DNA of 64,000 nt from Rhizobium sp. (GTDB lineage: Bacteria; Pseudomonadota; Alphaproteobacteria; Rhizobiales; Rhizobiaceae), in assembly GCA_002796995.1 (NCBI GenBank), contig PEKW01000006.1:620627-684626 (forward strand). The letters are read 5' to 3'. Below are positions 56,406 through 64,000 of this stretch, in pieces (position 1 is the first letter of the stretch; each line of letters starts with the position of its first letter). The translations under genes and the position numbers were made by a program. The notes under the pieces are model-generated. The model was given only the letters and a program-made list of their open reading frames with translations, had not been told where the DNA came from and made no database searches.

Positions 56406-56976
56406 TTCGGAAGGGGTGGAGGAGCACGACTCTGGGGGGGTGGGGGCGTGCCGTGCTCCTCCCGCGATGCCTATTGAGGTCATGGGCCGTCCGGCATGGG
56501 GTGACGGGACGGACACCGACAGGCATCGCGACGGTCCCTTGGCGGGACCGATGGCGTGACTATCTGGACCTCGGGGCGCGCGGGCTCGCCGCGACGGCCG
56601 CTCGCACGGCGCGGGCCAGTCGAGGGATGGCCGCAAGTCTGGAAATACTGGAGCGGATCGGCCAAAGGGCCGAAGTCCCGGGGAACCCGGGAACCGAAGG
56701 GACCGCCGCTAGGGATCCCGGAAAGGCCGTCACGGACCGCGACGGCAGGTGTCGATTCTCGTCCGCAATGATCGCGGACCCTGTTGCGCACGTCATGTGC
56801 CTCATCCCCATGTCTCATCATCCGCTACGTCATGCGCGGAGTTCCATCCGGAACAAAGCAAGGGTTAGGCCGCAAATCTGAACGAAGGGTAAATGCGGGC
56901 GGCTAGTCTTTAGGATTTACGCTTACGAACTGGAAAGACGCCGGGGCGAACCCCCGCGCCGGTGCAGGATCGCCGG
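56406..56976. other. Apparently non-coding region with G-rich hairpin
   Basis: About 570 bases with no convincing gene: open frames on both strands lack ribosome-binding sites, and their translations are low-complexity Arg/Pro-rich strings. At 56420-56460 AGGAGCACG and CGTGCTCCT form 9-bp arms around a loop with a run of seven G and a run of five G. The segment 56660-56720 is rich in repeated GGAACC/GGGAACCG-like words. Nothing else identified. Confidence 0.5.
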
Positions 56977-57777
56977 TCAGCGCTCGTCTTCGGCCATGGC
57001 GCCGAGCAGCTTCGGCAGGTCGCCGAACCGGGCGACGAGGCCGAAGACCAGCGCCGCGACCGCGACGAACAGGATCGTCACCGAGGCCATGGTCGGCGTG
57101 TAGCCGTAGCGCAGCGCGTTGAAGATCTTGATCGGCAGCGTCTCCATGGTGAAGCCGACCGTCATGTAGGCGACGATGTATTCGTTGAGCGACAGCACGA
57201 AGGCAAACGCATAGCCGGAGACCAGATAGGGACGGATCAGCGGCAGGACGACGGTGCGGAACACCGTCCGGTCGTCGGCGCCCATGGTGGCCGCCGCCTC
57301 GACCAGCGAGCGGTCGATGGCGGAAAAGCCGAGGGATAAGGTCACCAGCGGCAGCGTCACGAAGAAGATCGCATGGCCAATCACCGCCGTCCAGGGCTGG
57401 CCGTAGAAGCCGGTGGTCGCCCAGAAGGTCAAAAGACCGAGCGCCGTGATCACCGGCGGCAAGGTGAACGGCGCGATGCCGAGCACCTGGAAGATGTTGG
57501 CCCAGGGGGCGATGCGCCGCCACAGGAACCAGGCGAGCGGCAGGGCGATCGCCACCGCCAGCGCCGCCGAGGCGAGCGCCAGCACGACCGAGGCGAAGAA
57601 GGCCGCGCGCCAGCCGGTGTCGGTGAAGATCGCGCCATACCAGGCCAGCGAAAAGCCCTGCGGCGGGAAGGTCAGGCTCTGCTTCTCGTTGACCGAGACG
57701 CCGGCGACCACGACGATCGGGGCGGCGAGGAAGATACCGATCAGGGTGAAGTAGAGGCGGGTCAGCAGCGTGTTCAT
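56977..57777 (-). CDS. Polyamine-type ABC transporter permease (PotC-like), second system
   Basis: 266-residue inner-membrane permease with about six helices. The EAA loop reads VEAAATMGADDRTVFRTVVL, followed by PLIRPYLVSG; FAFVLSLNEYIVAYMTVGF is typical of PotC/YdcV permeases. It is the last gene of the operon speB-like, binding protein, ATPase, permease, permease. It overlaps the preceding permease by four bases. Confidence 0.9.
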   Translation of the reverse strand: MNTLLTRLYFTLIGIFLAAPIVVVAGVSVNEKQSLTFPPQGFSLAWYGAIFTDTGWRAAFFASVVLALASAALAVAIALPLAWFLWRRIAPWANIFQVLGIAPFTLPPVITALGLLTFWATTGFYGQPWTAVIGHAIFFVTLPLVTLSLGFSAIDRSLVEAAATMGADDRTVFRTVVLPLIRPYLVSGYAFAFVLSLNEYIVAYMTVGFTMETLPIKIFNALRYGYTPTMASVTILFVAVAALVFGLVARFGDLPKLLGAMAEDER

Positions 57778-58628
57778 GCCGTCTCTCCCTTGCGGCCGAC
57801 GAACAGCGTCAGCGCCACCATGCCAAGGGTCACTAGCACGAGGAAGACCGCCATGGCCGCTGCGAACGGCATGTTCGACTGGTAGATCGCCTGGTCGGTG
57901 ATCAGCACCGACAGCGTCCAGTGCTGCGGCCGCCCGAGGATCTGCGGCAGCAGATAGGAGCCGAGCGCGAAGATGAAGACCATGATCAGCGTCGCGAGAA
58001 TCGTATTGCGAAGGGCCGGGACGACCACGGTGAAGAAGGCGCGGATCGGCGAGGCGCCGAGCGTACGGGCCGCCTCGGTCAGCGTCGGGTCAAGCCTGAC
58101 CAGCGCGGGGTAGAGCACCAGTACGGTGTAGGGCAGCGCCTGATAGGCCATGCCGGTCAGCACCGCGCCGAAATTCGGCATCAGCGCCACGGGCTTTTCC
58201 ATCAGCCCGATCATGACGAGCAGGTTGGTGATGCCAGCGGTGCGCGAAAACAGAGTCGACCAGGCAAAGCCGATGATGACTTCCGACAGGGACAGGATCG
58301 ACAGCAGCGCCACCAGCCACAGCACCTGGGCTCTGCGCGACATGCGGGCGAGCAGATAGGTGAACGGCAGGCCGAGCACCACGCAGACGACGGCGACCGC
58401 GATCGCCAGCATCAGCGAGAAGCCAAGCACGCCAGCGAAGAAGGGGCTGATGAAGCGGGCGTAATTGTCGAACACGAAGGCCGGCGAGTAGAAGCCGGCG
58501 GGATTGCGCTGGAAGAAGCTGACGGCGATCATCGTCGCGAACGGCACGACGAAGAACAGGATCAGCATGGCCGCCGGAAAGGCGAGCGGCGCATAGTCGA
58601 GAGCTCTCTGGGGCGGTTCGCGTCTCAT
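57774..58628 (-). CDS. Polyamine-type ABC transporter permease (PotB-like), second system
   Basis: 284-residue inner-membrane permease. The first helix is FPAAMLILFFVVPFATMIAV; the EAA loop is LTEAARTLGASPIRAFFTVV, with PALRNTILATLIMV after it. It overlaps the ATPase gene and the PotC-like gene by four bases each, so the three are translationally coupled. It pairs with the PotC-like subunit. Confidence 0.9.
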   Translation of the reverse strand: MRREPPQRALDYAPLAFPAAMLILFFVVPFATMIAVSFFQRNPAGFYSPAFVFDNYARFISPFFAGVLGFSLMLAIAVAVVCVVLGLPFTYLLARMSRRAQVLWLVALLSILSLSEVIIGFAWSTLFSRTAGITNLLVMIGLMEKPVALMPNFGAVLTGMAYQALPYTVLVLYPALVRLDPTLTEAARTLGASPIRAFFTVVVPALRNTILATLIMVFIFALGSYLLPQILGRPQHWTLSVLITDQAIYQSNMPFAAAMAVFLVLVTLGMVALTLFVGRKGETA

Positions 58629-59659
58629 GCGGCAAGCACCACGGCAGTGGCGGGATCGATGCCCACGCCGACATCCTGGCCGACCGACACCACCGGCCGC
58701 TCGCGCGGCGTCGAGACGACCACCACTTCGGTGCCGCGCACATCGATGAAAGTCTCGATCGTGCCGCCGAGATCGCGGATGAAGGTGACGCGGCCGGTGA
58801 GTCGCCCCTCGCCCGGCGCGGAAAGATGAATGTCCTCCGGGCGGACAGACAGGCTGGCCGCGGCGAGGCCCGCAGGCGGCGCAAAGCCCACGACCGCCTG
58901 GCCGAGCACCAGCGTTCGCCCGCCCTCGACGGTGAGCGGCAGCAGATTGGTGGAGCCGATGAAGTCGGCGACGAAGCGGTCGGCGGGCTTGCGGTAGATC
59001 TCGATCGGGCTGGCCGCCTGGCGGATCTTGCCGCCGTTCATCACCACCACGGTGTCGGCCATGGTCATGGCCTCGCGCTGGTCATGGGTGACGACGATGG
59101 TGGTGATGCCGAGTTGCTGCTGCAGCTTGCGCAATTCGACCTGCATGGCCTCGCGCAGCTTGGCGTCGAGCGCCGAGAGCGGCTCGTCGAGCAGGAAGAG
59201 TTTTGGCGAGATGGCGAGCGCCCGGGCGATCGCCACGCGCTGGCGCTGGCCGCCGGACAACTTGGTGACGGGCCGGTCGGCATAGCCGGTGAGATGGATC
59301 ATGGCGAGCAGTTCGTTGACGCGCTTCACCTGTTCCTCACGGCCGATGCCGCGGATGCGCAGCGGATAGGCGATGTTCTCGCCCACCGTCAGATGCGGAA
59401 ACAGCGCCAGCGACTGAAACACCATGCCGAGATTGCGCTTGTGCGTCGGCACGGCCGTGATGTCCTCACCGTCGAGCACGATCGAACCGCCGGTCGGCGT
59501 GTCGAGGCCGGCGATCATCCGAAGCAGCGTGGTCTTGCCGCAGCCCGAAGGCCCGAGCATGCAGACGAAGGTGCCGTGCGGCACGGCCAGTTGCACCTGG
59601 TCGACGGCCGTGAACGGACCGAACTGCTTGGTGACGGCATTGAGGATGAGTCCGGACAT
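58625..59659 (-). CDS. Polyamine-type ABC transporter ATPase (PotA-like), second system
   Basis: 344-residue ATPase. Walker [11 protein letters not shown]-loop in NLGMVFQSLALFPHLTVGEN, signature LSGGQRQRVAIARAL, Walker [13 protein letters not shown] and H-loop VVTHDQREA; the C-terminus is a TOBE-type domain. Two adjacent ATGs (59662 and 59659) are possible; the second has better spacing to GGAG. A RIME-like repeat lies upstream, separating it from the binding-protein gene. Confidence 0.92.
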   Translation of the reverse strand: MSGLILNAVTKQFGPFTAVDQVQLAVPHGTFVCMLGPSGCGKTTLLRMIAGLDTPTGGSIVLDGEDITAVPTHKRNLGMVFQSLALFPHLTVGENIAYPLRIRGIGREEQVKRVNELLAMIHLTGYADRPVTKLSGGQRQRVAIARALAISPKLFLLDEPLSALDAKLREAMQVELRKLQQQLGITTIVVTHDQREAMTMADTVVVMNGGKIRQAASPIEIYRKPADRFVADFIGSTNLLPLTVEGGRTLVLGQAVVGFAPPAGLAAASLSVRPEDIHLSAPGEGRLTGRVTFIRDLGGTIETFIDVRGTEVVVVSTPRERPVVSVGQDVGVGIDPATAVVLAA

Positions 59660-59807
59660 CATGTCTCCGAGATATAGGGGTAATGGGAATTCGTCCCTGT
59701 CTGCCCCGGCTGCGTCATCCCATCAAGGGGTTTGATTGTCGCGCGATCTTGTTTGGGGTTCAAGCGGGATACGGATCTTGTCGACTTCCGCAAAGGCGCA
59801 CACATGT

Positions 59808-59926
59808 GCTCATCCGCCCTGCCGGGCACCTTCTTCCTGCGGCGGGGAGAAGGAAACACGCCGCAGCACCTGCAGTCCCCTCTCCCCGCAAGCGGGGAGA
59901 GGGTCAGGGTGAGGGGCAAGCTCGTC
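59808..59926. repeat. RIME-like repeat between binding protein and ATPase genes
   Basis: CATCCGCCCTGCCGGGCACC (from 59811) with TTCTTCCTGCGGCGGGGAGA, then CCTCTCCCCGCAAGCGGGGA followed by GAGGGTCAGGGTGAGGGGCA (59879-59918). The second module is nearly identical to that at 34.8 kb. It lies inside the operon, between the binding-protein stop and the ATPase start. The rest of the gap (59660-59807) shows no gene. Confidence 0.77.
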
Positions 59927-59927
59927 C

Positions 59928-61016
59928 TCAGCCGACGATCAGCTCGGTCCACTTCTGGTTCAGCCAGTCCGATTTGGTCTGGTACATGTCGTAGCGAGGG
60001 GTGATCGGCTCGATATCGGACGACACGGCGGCAAACTCTTCCGCGGTGAGGTCCAGCAGTTCGCGCTTGACCGTCGGTGCGGTACCAACCTTGCGTGACA
60101 GGGTCGCCTGGATCGACGGCTGGCACATATAGTCGATGAAGACGTGGGCCTCTTCGGTCTTGGTCGAGGCGCGCGACAACGCCCAGCAACCCGAATCCTG
60201 GATGCCGCCTTCCTTCGGGAAGGTCGAGCGGACCGGATGACCGTCGGCAGCGGCAAGGCCGGTGACGTCGTGGTAATACTGGCCCATCGGGATCTCGCCG
60301 GACTTCAACGCCTGTTCGAACTGGGCTTCGTCACGATACCAGAGACGGACGTTCGGCTTGACTTCGGCCAGCTTATCGAAGGCCTTGAGGATGCCTTCCT
60401 CGGTGTCGAGGGCATTGGTACCGCCGAGGAAGGTCTTGGCGGTCACTTCGAGCAGGAAGGAGTTGGAGACGAGAGCCAGCAAGCCGAGCTTGTCTTCGTT
60501 CGCCGGATCCCAAAGGGCTTCCCACGAGGTCGGCGCTTCCTTGTAGACGTCGGTGTTGGTGACAAGCGTGATGTACCAGGCAACCGCACCGATGCCGGCG
60601 ATGCGGCCGTCCGGGTATTTGTTGACGAAACGGTCGATCAGGTTCGGCGCATTCTTGATCTTGGCGGTGTCGAGCGGCGCCCAGAGCTCGGTCGACTGGC
60701 CCTTCAGCATCGATACCTGCGACACCATCGAAACGTCGGCCGGGGCCTGGCCGGCCTTGGCCGCCTGCTCGAGCTGCACGAGCCAAGCTTCGCCGGTCGG
60801 CTCGGCGACCGATTCGATGGCGATGCCGGTCGCCTTGGTGAATTCCGGGAAGATGTTCTTGTCGAACGAATCCTTGAAGTAGCCGCCATAGACGCCGACC
60901 TTCAGCGACTTGTCCTGAGCCTTGAGGATCGACGGCATGGCGAGCATGCCGGCTCCGGCAAGCGAGCCGGCCAGCACGCCGCGGCGGCTGACTGAGGCAT
61001 TGAGAATGTTCTTCAT
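59928..61016 (-). CDS. Periplasmic binding protein of the second polyamine-type transporter
   Basis: 362-residue PotD/PotF-class binding protein. The signal peptide is of the twin-arginine type (SVSRRGVLAGSLAGAGMLAM, cut after LKA), so export folded through Tat is likely, unlike the Sec signal of the first system. The mature part starts SLKVGVYGGYFKDSFDKNIF. PAPADV-like loops and GIGAVAWYITLVTNTDVY fit the class. It lies 80 bases after the ureohydrolase gene and leads the transport part of the operon. Confidence 0.87.
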   Translation of the reverse strand: MKNILNASVSRRGVLAGSLAGAGMLAMPSILKAQDKSLKVGVYGGYFKDSFDKNIFPEFTKATGIAIESVAEPTGEAWLVQLEQAAKAGQAPADVSMVSQVSMLKGQSTELWAPLDTAKIKNAPNLIDRFVNKYPDGRIAGIGAVAWYITLVTNTDVYKEAPTSWEALWDPANEDKLGLLALVSNSFLLEVTAKTFLGGTNALDTEEGILKAFDKLAEVKPNVRLWYRDEAQFEQALKSGEIPMGQYYHDVTGLAAADGHPVRSTFPKEGGIQDSGCWALSRASTKTEEAHVFIDYMCQPSIQATLSRKVGTAPTVKRELLDLTAEEFAAVSSDIEPITPRYDMYQTKSDWLNQKWTELIVG

Positions 61017-61096
61017 ATTCCGTTCCCTTTTCTTGATTGCTAGTCGTGAACTCTGTTGCGGGGCGCCGAGCGCCGCCCCGGAGACGATGCGCCCGC

Positions 61097-62152
61097 TCAG
61101 CGGCCGTTGATTGCCGGACTATAGACCATCAGGCTGAGAATTTCGAAGAGAACCTGCGCACCGGCATGGGCGGTATTGTGGGTCGCGTCATATTGCGGCG
61201 CCACCTCCACGACGTCACCGCCGACGAGATTGATGCCCTTGAGCCCGCGGATCAGCTCCAGCACTTCGCGCGAGGAAAGTCCGCCGACTTCCGGCGTGCC
61301 GGTGCCCGGCGCGATGCTCGGATCGAGGCTGTCGATGTCGAAGGAGATATAGGTCGGGCCATCTCCGATGATCTTCTTCGCCTTCTCGATGATCGCCGGC
61401 ATGCCGAGGCCGGTGATCTCTTCAGCATGGATGACGGTCATGCCGGACTCGTACGAGAACTCCCACAGATATTCGGCCGGACCGCGAATGCCGATCTGGA
61501 TGGTGCGGGTCGGATCCAGCGTGCCATCGAGAACGGCATTGCGGAACGGTCCGCCGTGATGGAACTTCGACTGGTCGAATGGCCCGCCGGTATCGCAATG
61601 GGCATCGATATGGACGAGCCCCACCGGGCCATGCTTCCTGGCGATCGGCTTCAGGATCGACTGGGTGATCGAATGGTCGCCGCCGACCGACAGCGGCAGG
61701 ATGCCCGCCTCGACGATCTTCGACATATGGCGCTCGATGTCCTCGTGGCTGAGCTCCAGGCGGTAGCGGCTGGAGAACGGCACGTCGCCGATGTCCCCGA
61801 CCTTTATGTCGAAGATCGGCGAGCATTCGAGCACGTGGTTATAGGGGCCGATACGGTCGATGGAGCGCAAAGCGCGCGGCCCGAAGCGCGAGCCAGGACG
61901 GTTGGAGACGCCGAGATCCATGGGCACGCCGACGATCGCCACCTGCAGGTCTCCAAAATCGGGATTCTGCGGATCGATCGGCCGGTGCGGGGCTGACAGG
62001 AAGGTCGGGACGCCGGCATAGGGCGCCGCCCGGGTGCCGTTCTGGAAGATCTTGGCGCCGACCTTGGCGAACTTCGGATCGAAGATCTCGCCGGCATTGT
62101 CGCCGCCATATTTGGCGCGCAGGTCCGCAAGCTTCTTTTCGTCGAACGTCAT
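61097..62152 (-). CDS. Agmatinase-family ureohydrolase
   Basis: 351-residue manganese enzyme of the arginase/agmatinase superfamily. Metal ligands lie in SVGGDHSIT, HIDAHCDTGG and SFDIDSLDPS, all complete. It releases urea from a guanidino compound, giving putrescine from agmatine or 4-aminobutyrate from 4-guanidinobutyrate; the sequence does not decide between them. The start at ATG 62152 follows GAGGGTGATGAG; the frame extends upstream without a site. It leads the second polyamine-type transporter operon and is divergent from a LysR gene, which suggests uptake and breakdown of a guanidino compound. Confidence 0.88.
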   Translation of the reverse strand: MTFDEKKLADLRAKYGGDNAGEIFDPKFAKVGAKIFQNGTRAAPYAGVPTFLSAPHRPIDPQNPDFGDLQVAIVGVPMDLGVSNRPGSRFGPRALRSIDRIGPYNHVLECSPIFDIKVGDIGDVPFSSRYRLELSHEDIERHMSKIVEAGILPLSVGGDHSITQSILKPIARKHGPVGLVHIDAHCDTGGPFDQSKFHHGGPFRNAVLDGTLDPTRTIQIGIRGPAEYLWEFSYESGMTVIHAEEITGLGMPAIIEKAKKIIGDGPTYISFDIDSLDPSIAPGTGTPEVGGLSSREVLELIRGLKGINLVGGDVVEVAPQYDATHNTAHAGAQVLFEILSLMVYSPAINGR

Positions 62153-62231
62153 CTCATCACCCTCTTCGCATGCGCACGATGGCAGGCCTTTCGTGCAACG
62201 ACTGTTTATGCGGCAGATCGTCGGCCTGCCT

Positions 62232-62247
62232 TTAATGTGAGCATTAA
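62232..62247. promoter_or_regulatory. Operator-like palindrome between ureohydrolase and LysR genes
   Basis: TTAATG (62232-62237) and CATTAA (62242-62247) are perfect arms around TGAG in the 171-base divergent gap. The T-N11-A style symmetry suits a LysR site. The region is AT-rich and should hold both promoters. Confidence 0.5.
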
Positions 62248-62323
62248 TTCGCAAAGCCTATGGAAATGCAATTCACGATGTTATAGCAATCCTTGTGAGA
62301 AAAATTCATAGAGTCGTTCCCTG

Positions 62324-63334
62324 ATGTCGAACCGCCTGCCGCCGCTCAACCCGCTCCGCGCCTTCGAGGCGGCGGCCCGGCGCGGCTCGATTTCGGCGGC
62401 CGCGCGCGAGCTGAACGTCACCCACGGGGCCGTCAGCCACCAGATCAAGACGCTGGAGGAAACGCTGAAGGCGGCCCTGTTCGAGCGCGGCGGCAAACGG
62501 CTGAAACTGACGCCGCAGGGCGCCCTGCTGCTGCCGGCCGTCTCGTCGGCCTTCGACGGCATTGCCGCCGCAACTGCACTGATGAACCGGCCGTCGACAA
62601 GCGGACGGTTGCGCATTTCCTGCGTGCCTGCCCTCCTGTCGTTCTGGCTCATTCCACGGATGAACGCCTTCTCCGAGCAATATCCGGAGATCAGCCTCAA
62701 GCTCTCGTCGAGCAATGATGCGGATCTCATCCACTCGCCCGACATCGACGTCGCCATTCTCTACGGCCCCGGCGGCTGGCGCGACTGCTGGACACGCCAG
62801 TGGAGCACGCTCCAGCTCTTCCCCGTCGTTTCGCCCTCGCTTCTCAACTCGCGCCCGCTGCGCTCGATCCGCGACCTGCGCGATCACGTGCTGCTGCACG
62901 GCGACGACGGCCGGGAATGGAACACCTGGCTCGCCGCCGCCGACCAGTTGGACATGCCGCGCGGGCGGGAACACTTCATGAGCGATGCGCGGCTCTCGAT
63001 CGAGGCCGCGCGCCACGGCCAGGGGGTGGCACTGGGCGACAGCATCACCGCCTCCAGCCTGATTGCCGCGGGCGAGCTGATCATTCCCTTCGATCTCTCC
63101 GTGCCCGCCTCGGACGCGTTCTACGTCGCGACCCGCAACGAAATGCGCGCCGCGCCGATCGTGCGCGTCTTCATCGACTGGCTGTTTGCCACGCTGGAAA
63201 ACGAGCGCAGTTCGCAGCCGAGCCCGGCGATCCGCCAGGCCGGACGCAGCCGGGCGCCGCGTGCCACCAAGGTGGCGCCGGCCCTCGAGACGACCCTTTC
63301 CGACACCGGCGAGACCGCCGACCAGACCCCTTGA
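62324..63334 (+). CDS. LysR-family regulator, GcvA-like
   Basis: 336-residue regulator of the GcvA/AmpR subgroup. The N-terminus LPPLNPLRAFEAAARRGSIS and the recognition segment LNVTHGAVSHQIKTLEE are typical, followed by LFERGGKRLKLTPQGALLL. The C-terminal tail after residue 300 is longer than usual and Arg/Ala-rich. It is divergent from the ureohydrolase operon and 17 bases ahead of an aminotransferase gene, so it may control both directions. Confidence 0.88.
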   Translation: MSNRLPPLNPLRAFEAAARRGSISAAARELNVTHGAVSHQIKTLEETLKAALFERGGKRLKLTPQGALLLPAVSSAFDGIAAATALMNRPSTSGRLRISCVPALLSFWLIPRMNAFSEQYPEISLKLSSSNDADLIHSPDIDVAILYGPGGWRDCWTRQWSTLQLFPVVSPSLLNSRPLRSIRDLRDHVLLHGDDGREWNTWLAAADQLDMPRGREHFMSDARLSIEAARHGQGVALGDSITASSLIAAGELIIPFDLSVPASDAFYVATRNEMRAAPIVRVFIDWLFATLENERSSQPSPAIRQAGRSRAPRATKVAPALETTLSDTGETADQTP

Positions 63335-63351
63335 AACAAACGAGCAAGACA

Positions 63352-64000
63352 ATGCCTGCACCCGCCTTCAACCCGCTGATTTCCCGCCTCTCGCCGCCGC
63401 CCGTCCCCTCGGTCTTCGCCTGGGCGCGCGCCTATGACGGCGCCCGTGGCCCGCTGATCGACTTCAGCCAGGCCGTGCCCGGCTATCCGCCGCATCCCGA
63501 CATGCTGACCTGGCTCGGCGAGACGGCCGCATCGCGCGCCTACGCCGGCTACGGTCCGATCGAAGGGGAGAGTGATCTGCGCACCGCCTATGCGGCCGAA
63601 ATGGCGGAAGTCTACGGCGCGGCCGTCGGGATGGAGAACATTCACATCACCTCGGGCTGCAACCAGGCTTTCATGGCGGCCGCCATGGCGGTCGCCGGAC
63701 CGGGCGAAGCGGTGGCGCTGACCAATCCCTATTATTTCAACCAGGAAACCACGCTGGCCATGATGGGCGTCGAGCGCCGCCTGCTGTGGCTCGATGCGGC
63801 CGGCGGTTTCGTGCCGGACATCGGCACGGTCAGGAAGATCCTCGCGACCGGCGTCAAGGCGCTCGGATTGGTTTCGCCCAACAATCCGACTGGGGCGATC
63901 TATCCGGCCGGACTTCTGCGCGAGATCTTCGACGCCTGCCGCGCGGCTGGCGCCTGGCTGATGCTGGACGAGACCTATCGCGACTTCCTGCCCGAAGGCC
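63352..64000 (+). CDS. PLP-dependent aminotransferase class I/II, 5' part
   Basis: Open from ATG 63352 to the end of the window (216 codons); the 3' part is outside. The fold-type I motifs seen are AYAGYGPIEGESDLRTAYA (start of the large domain), ITSGCNQAFMAAAMAVAG (phosphate-binding), NPYYFNQET (PLP ring stacking), LVSPNNPTGAIYPA (the NNPTG motif) and LMLDETYRDF (the Asp that binds the PLP nitrogen). The Schiff-base lysine is not yet reached. It is likely to act on an amino acid linked to the guanidino or polyamine route next door; the substrate is not shown. Confidence 0.88.
   Translation, partial: MPAPAFNPLISRLSPPPVPSVFAWARAYDGARGPLIDFSQAVPGYPPHPDMLTWLGETAASRAYAGYGPIEGESDLRTAYAAEMAEVYGAAVGMENIHITSGCNQAFMAAAMAVAGPGEAVALTNPYYFNQETTLAMMGVERRLLWLDAAGGFVPDIGTVRKILATGVKALGLVSPNNPTGAIYPAGLLREIFDACRAAGAWLMLDETYRDFLPEG

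Noticed and set aside
56237..56881. 214-codon plus-strand frame after the MmsB-like gene
   Set aside because: Its first part overlaps the MmsB-like gene and it runs through the 18-bp terminator hairpin; low-complexity translation and no ribosome-binding site.

Overview
The window reads as a chromosomal segment of an alphaproteobacterium of the order Hyphomicrobiales, most likely Rhizobiaceae (Rhizobium/Agrobacterium/Shinella/Ensifer type). The evidence is the high GC content with C/G-ending codons, a complete EcfG-PhyR-NepR general stress response locus, a rhizobial-type L-rhamnose locus (rhaRSTPQUK divergent from rhaD-rhaI), many ABC uptake operons, and GC-rich intergenic palindromes that look like rhizobial RIME elements. 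I see no rRNA, tRNA, CRISPR array, insertion sequence or prophage.

Layout. 1-620: end of an unidentified gene and a less GC-rich intergenic stretch. 621-9920: a polyamine-type ABC transporter (ATPase, two permeases, binding protein), a beta-lactamase-fold serine hydrolase, two tandem paralogous YtcJ-type amidohydrolases and a TetR regulator, which together look like a catabolic island for an unknown amide or amine. 9980-13923: a conserved hypothetical gene, then pntB and pntA (proton-translocating transhydrogenase) on the minus strand. 14.1-22.4 kb: general stress response island with ecfG-nepR, a second nepR, phyR, an HWE-type histidine kinase, a receiver-only protein, a Crp/Fnr regulator, and small envelope or stress proteins (two DUF1328, DUF883, a phage-holin-like membrane protein, CsbD). 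Six sites here match GGAAC-N16-CGTT exactly and two more match loosely; they sit in front of the small stress genes and in front of nepR-ecfG and phyR themselves.

22.4-33.6 kb: L-rhamnose uptake and catabolism. RhaSTPQ import the sugar, RhaU interconverts anomers, RhaI isomerises, RhaK phosphorylates, and the two-domain RhaD cleaves rhamnulose-1-phosphate and probably oxidises lactaldehyde. RhaR (DeoR type) sits beside a symmetrical divergent promoter/operator. A small Pmp3-type gene lies antisense between rhaD and rhaI. 33.7-38.9 kb: a D-2-hydroxyacid dehydrogenase, an acyl-CoA dehydrogenase with a 3-hydroxyisobutyryl-CoA hydrolase (valine degradation), and a RidA protein divergent from a LysR regulator. 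38.9-39.6 kb: a MazEF-type toxin-antitoxin pair with a perfect operator palindrome. 39.6-47.9 kb: propionyl-CoA assimilation (pccR, pccB, two unknown paralogous small genes, pccA, methylmalonyl-CoA mutase), with TTTGCAAA-type boxes between pccR and pccB.

47.9-56.4 kb: a LysR regulator divergent from a Liv-type ABC operon that ends in a GMC flavoprotein oxidoreductase and a 3-hydroxyisobutyrate-dehydrogenase-like enzyme. 56.4-57.0 kb: apparently non-coding, with a hairpin carrying a G-rich loop. 57.0-62.2 kb (minus): a second polyamine-type ABC transporter with an agmatinase-family ureohydrolase. 62.3-64.0 kb: a LysR regulator and the start of a PLP aminotransferase cut by the window edge.

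The most interesting material is the densely mapped EcfG regulon island, the unknown tandem genes embedded between the two propionyl-CoA carboxylase subunit genes, the hydrolase/amidohydrolase island of unknown substrate, and the recurrent placement of RIME-like palindromes inside operons, twice just downstream of the binding-protein gene.
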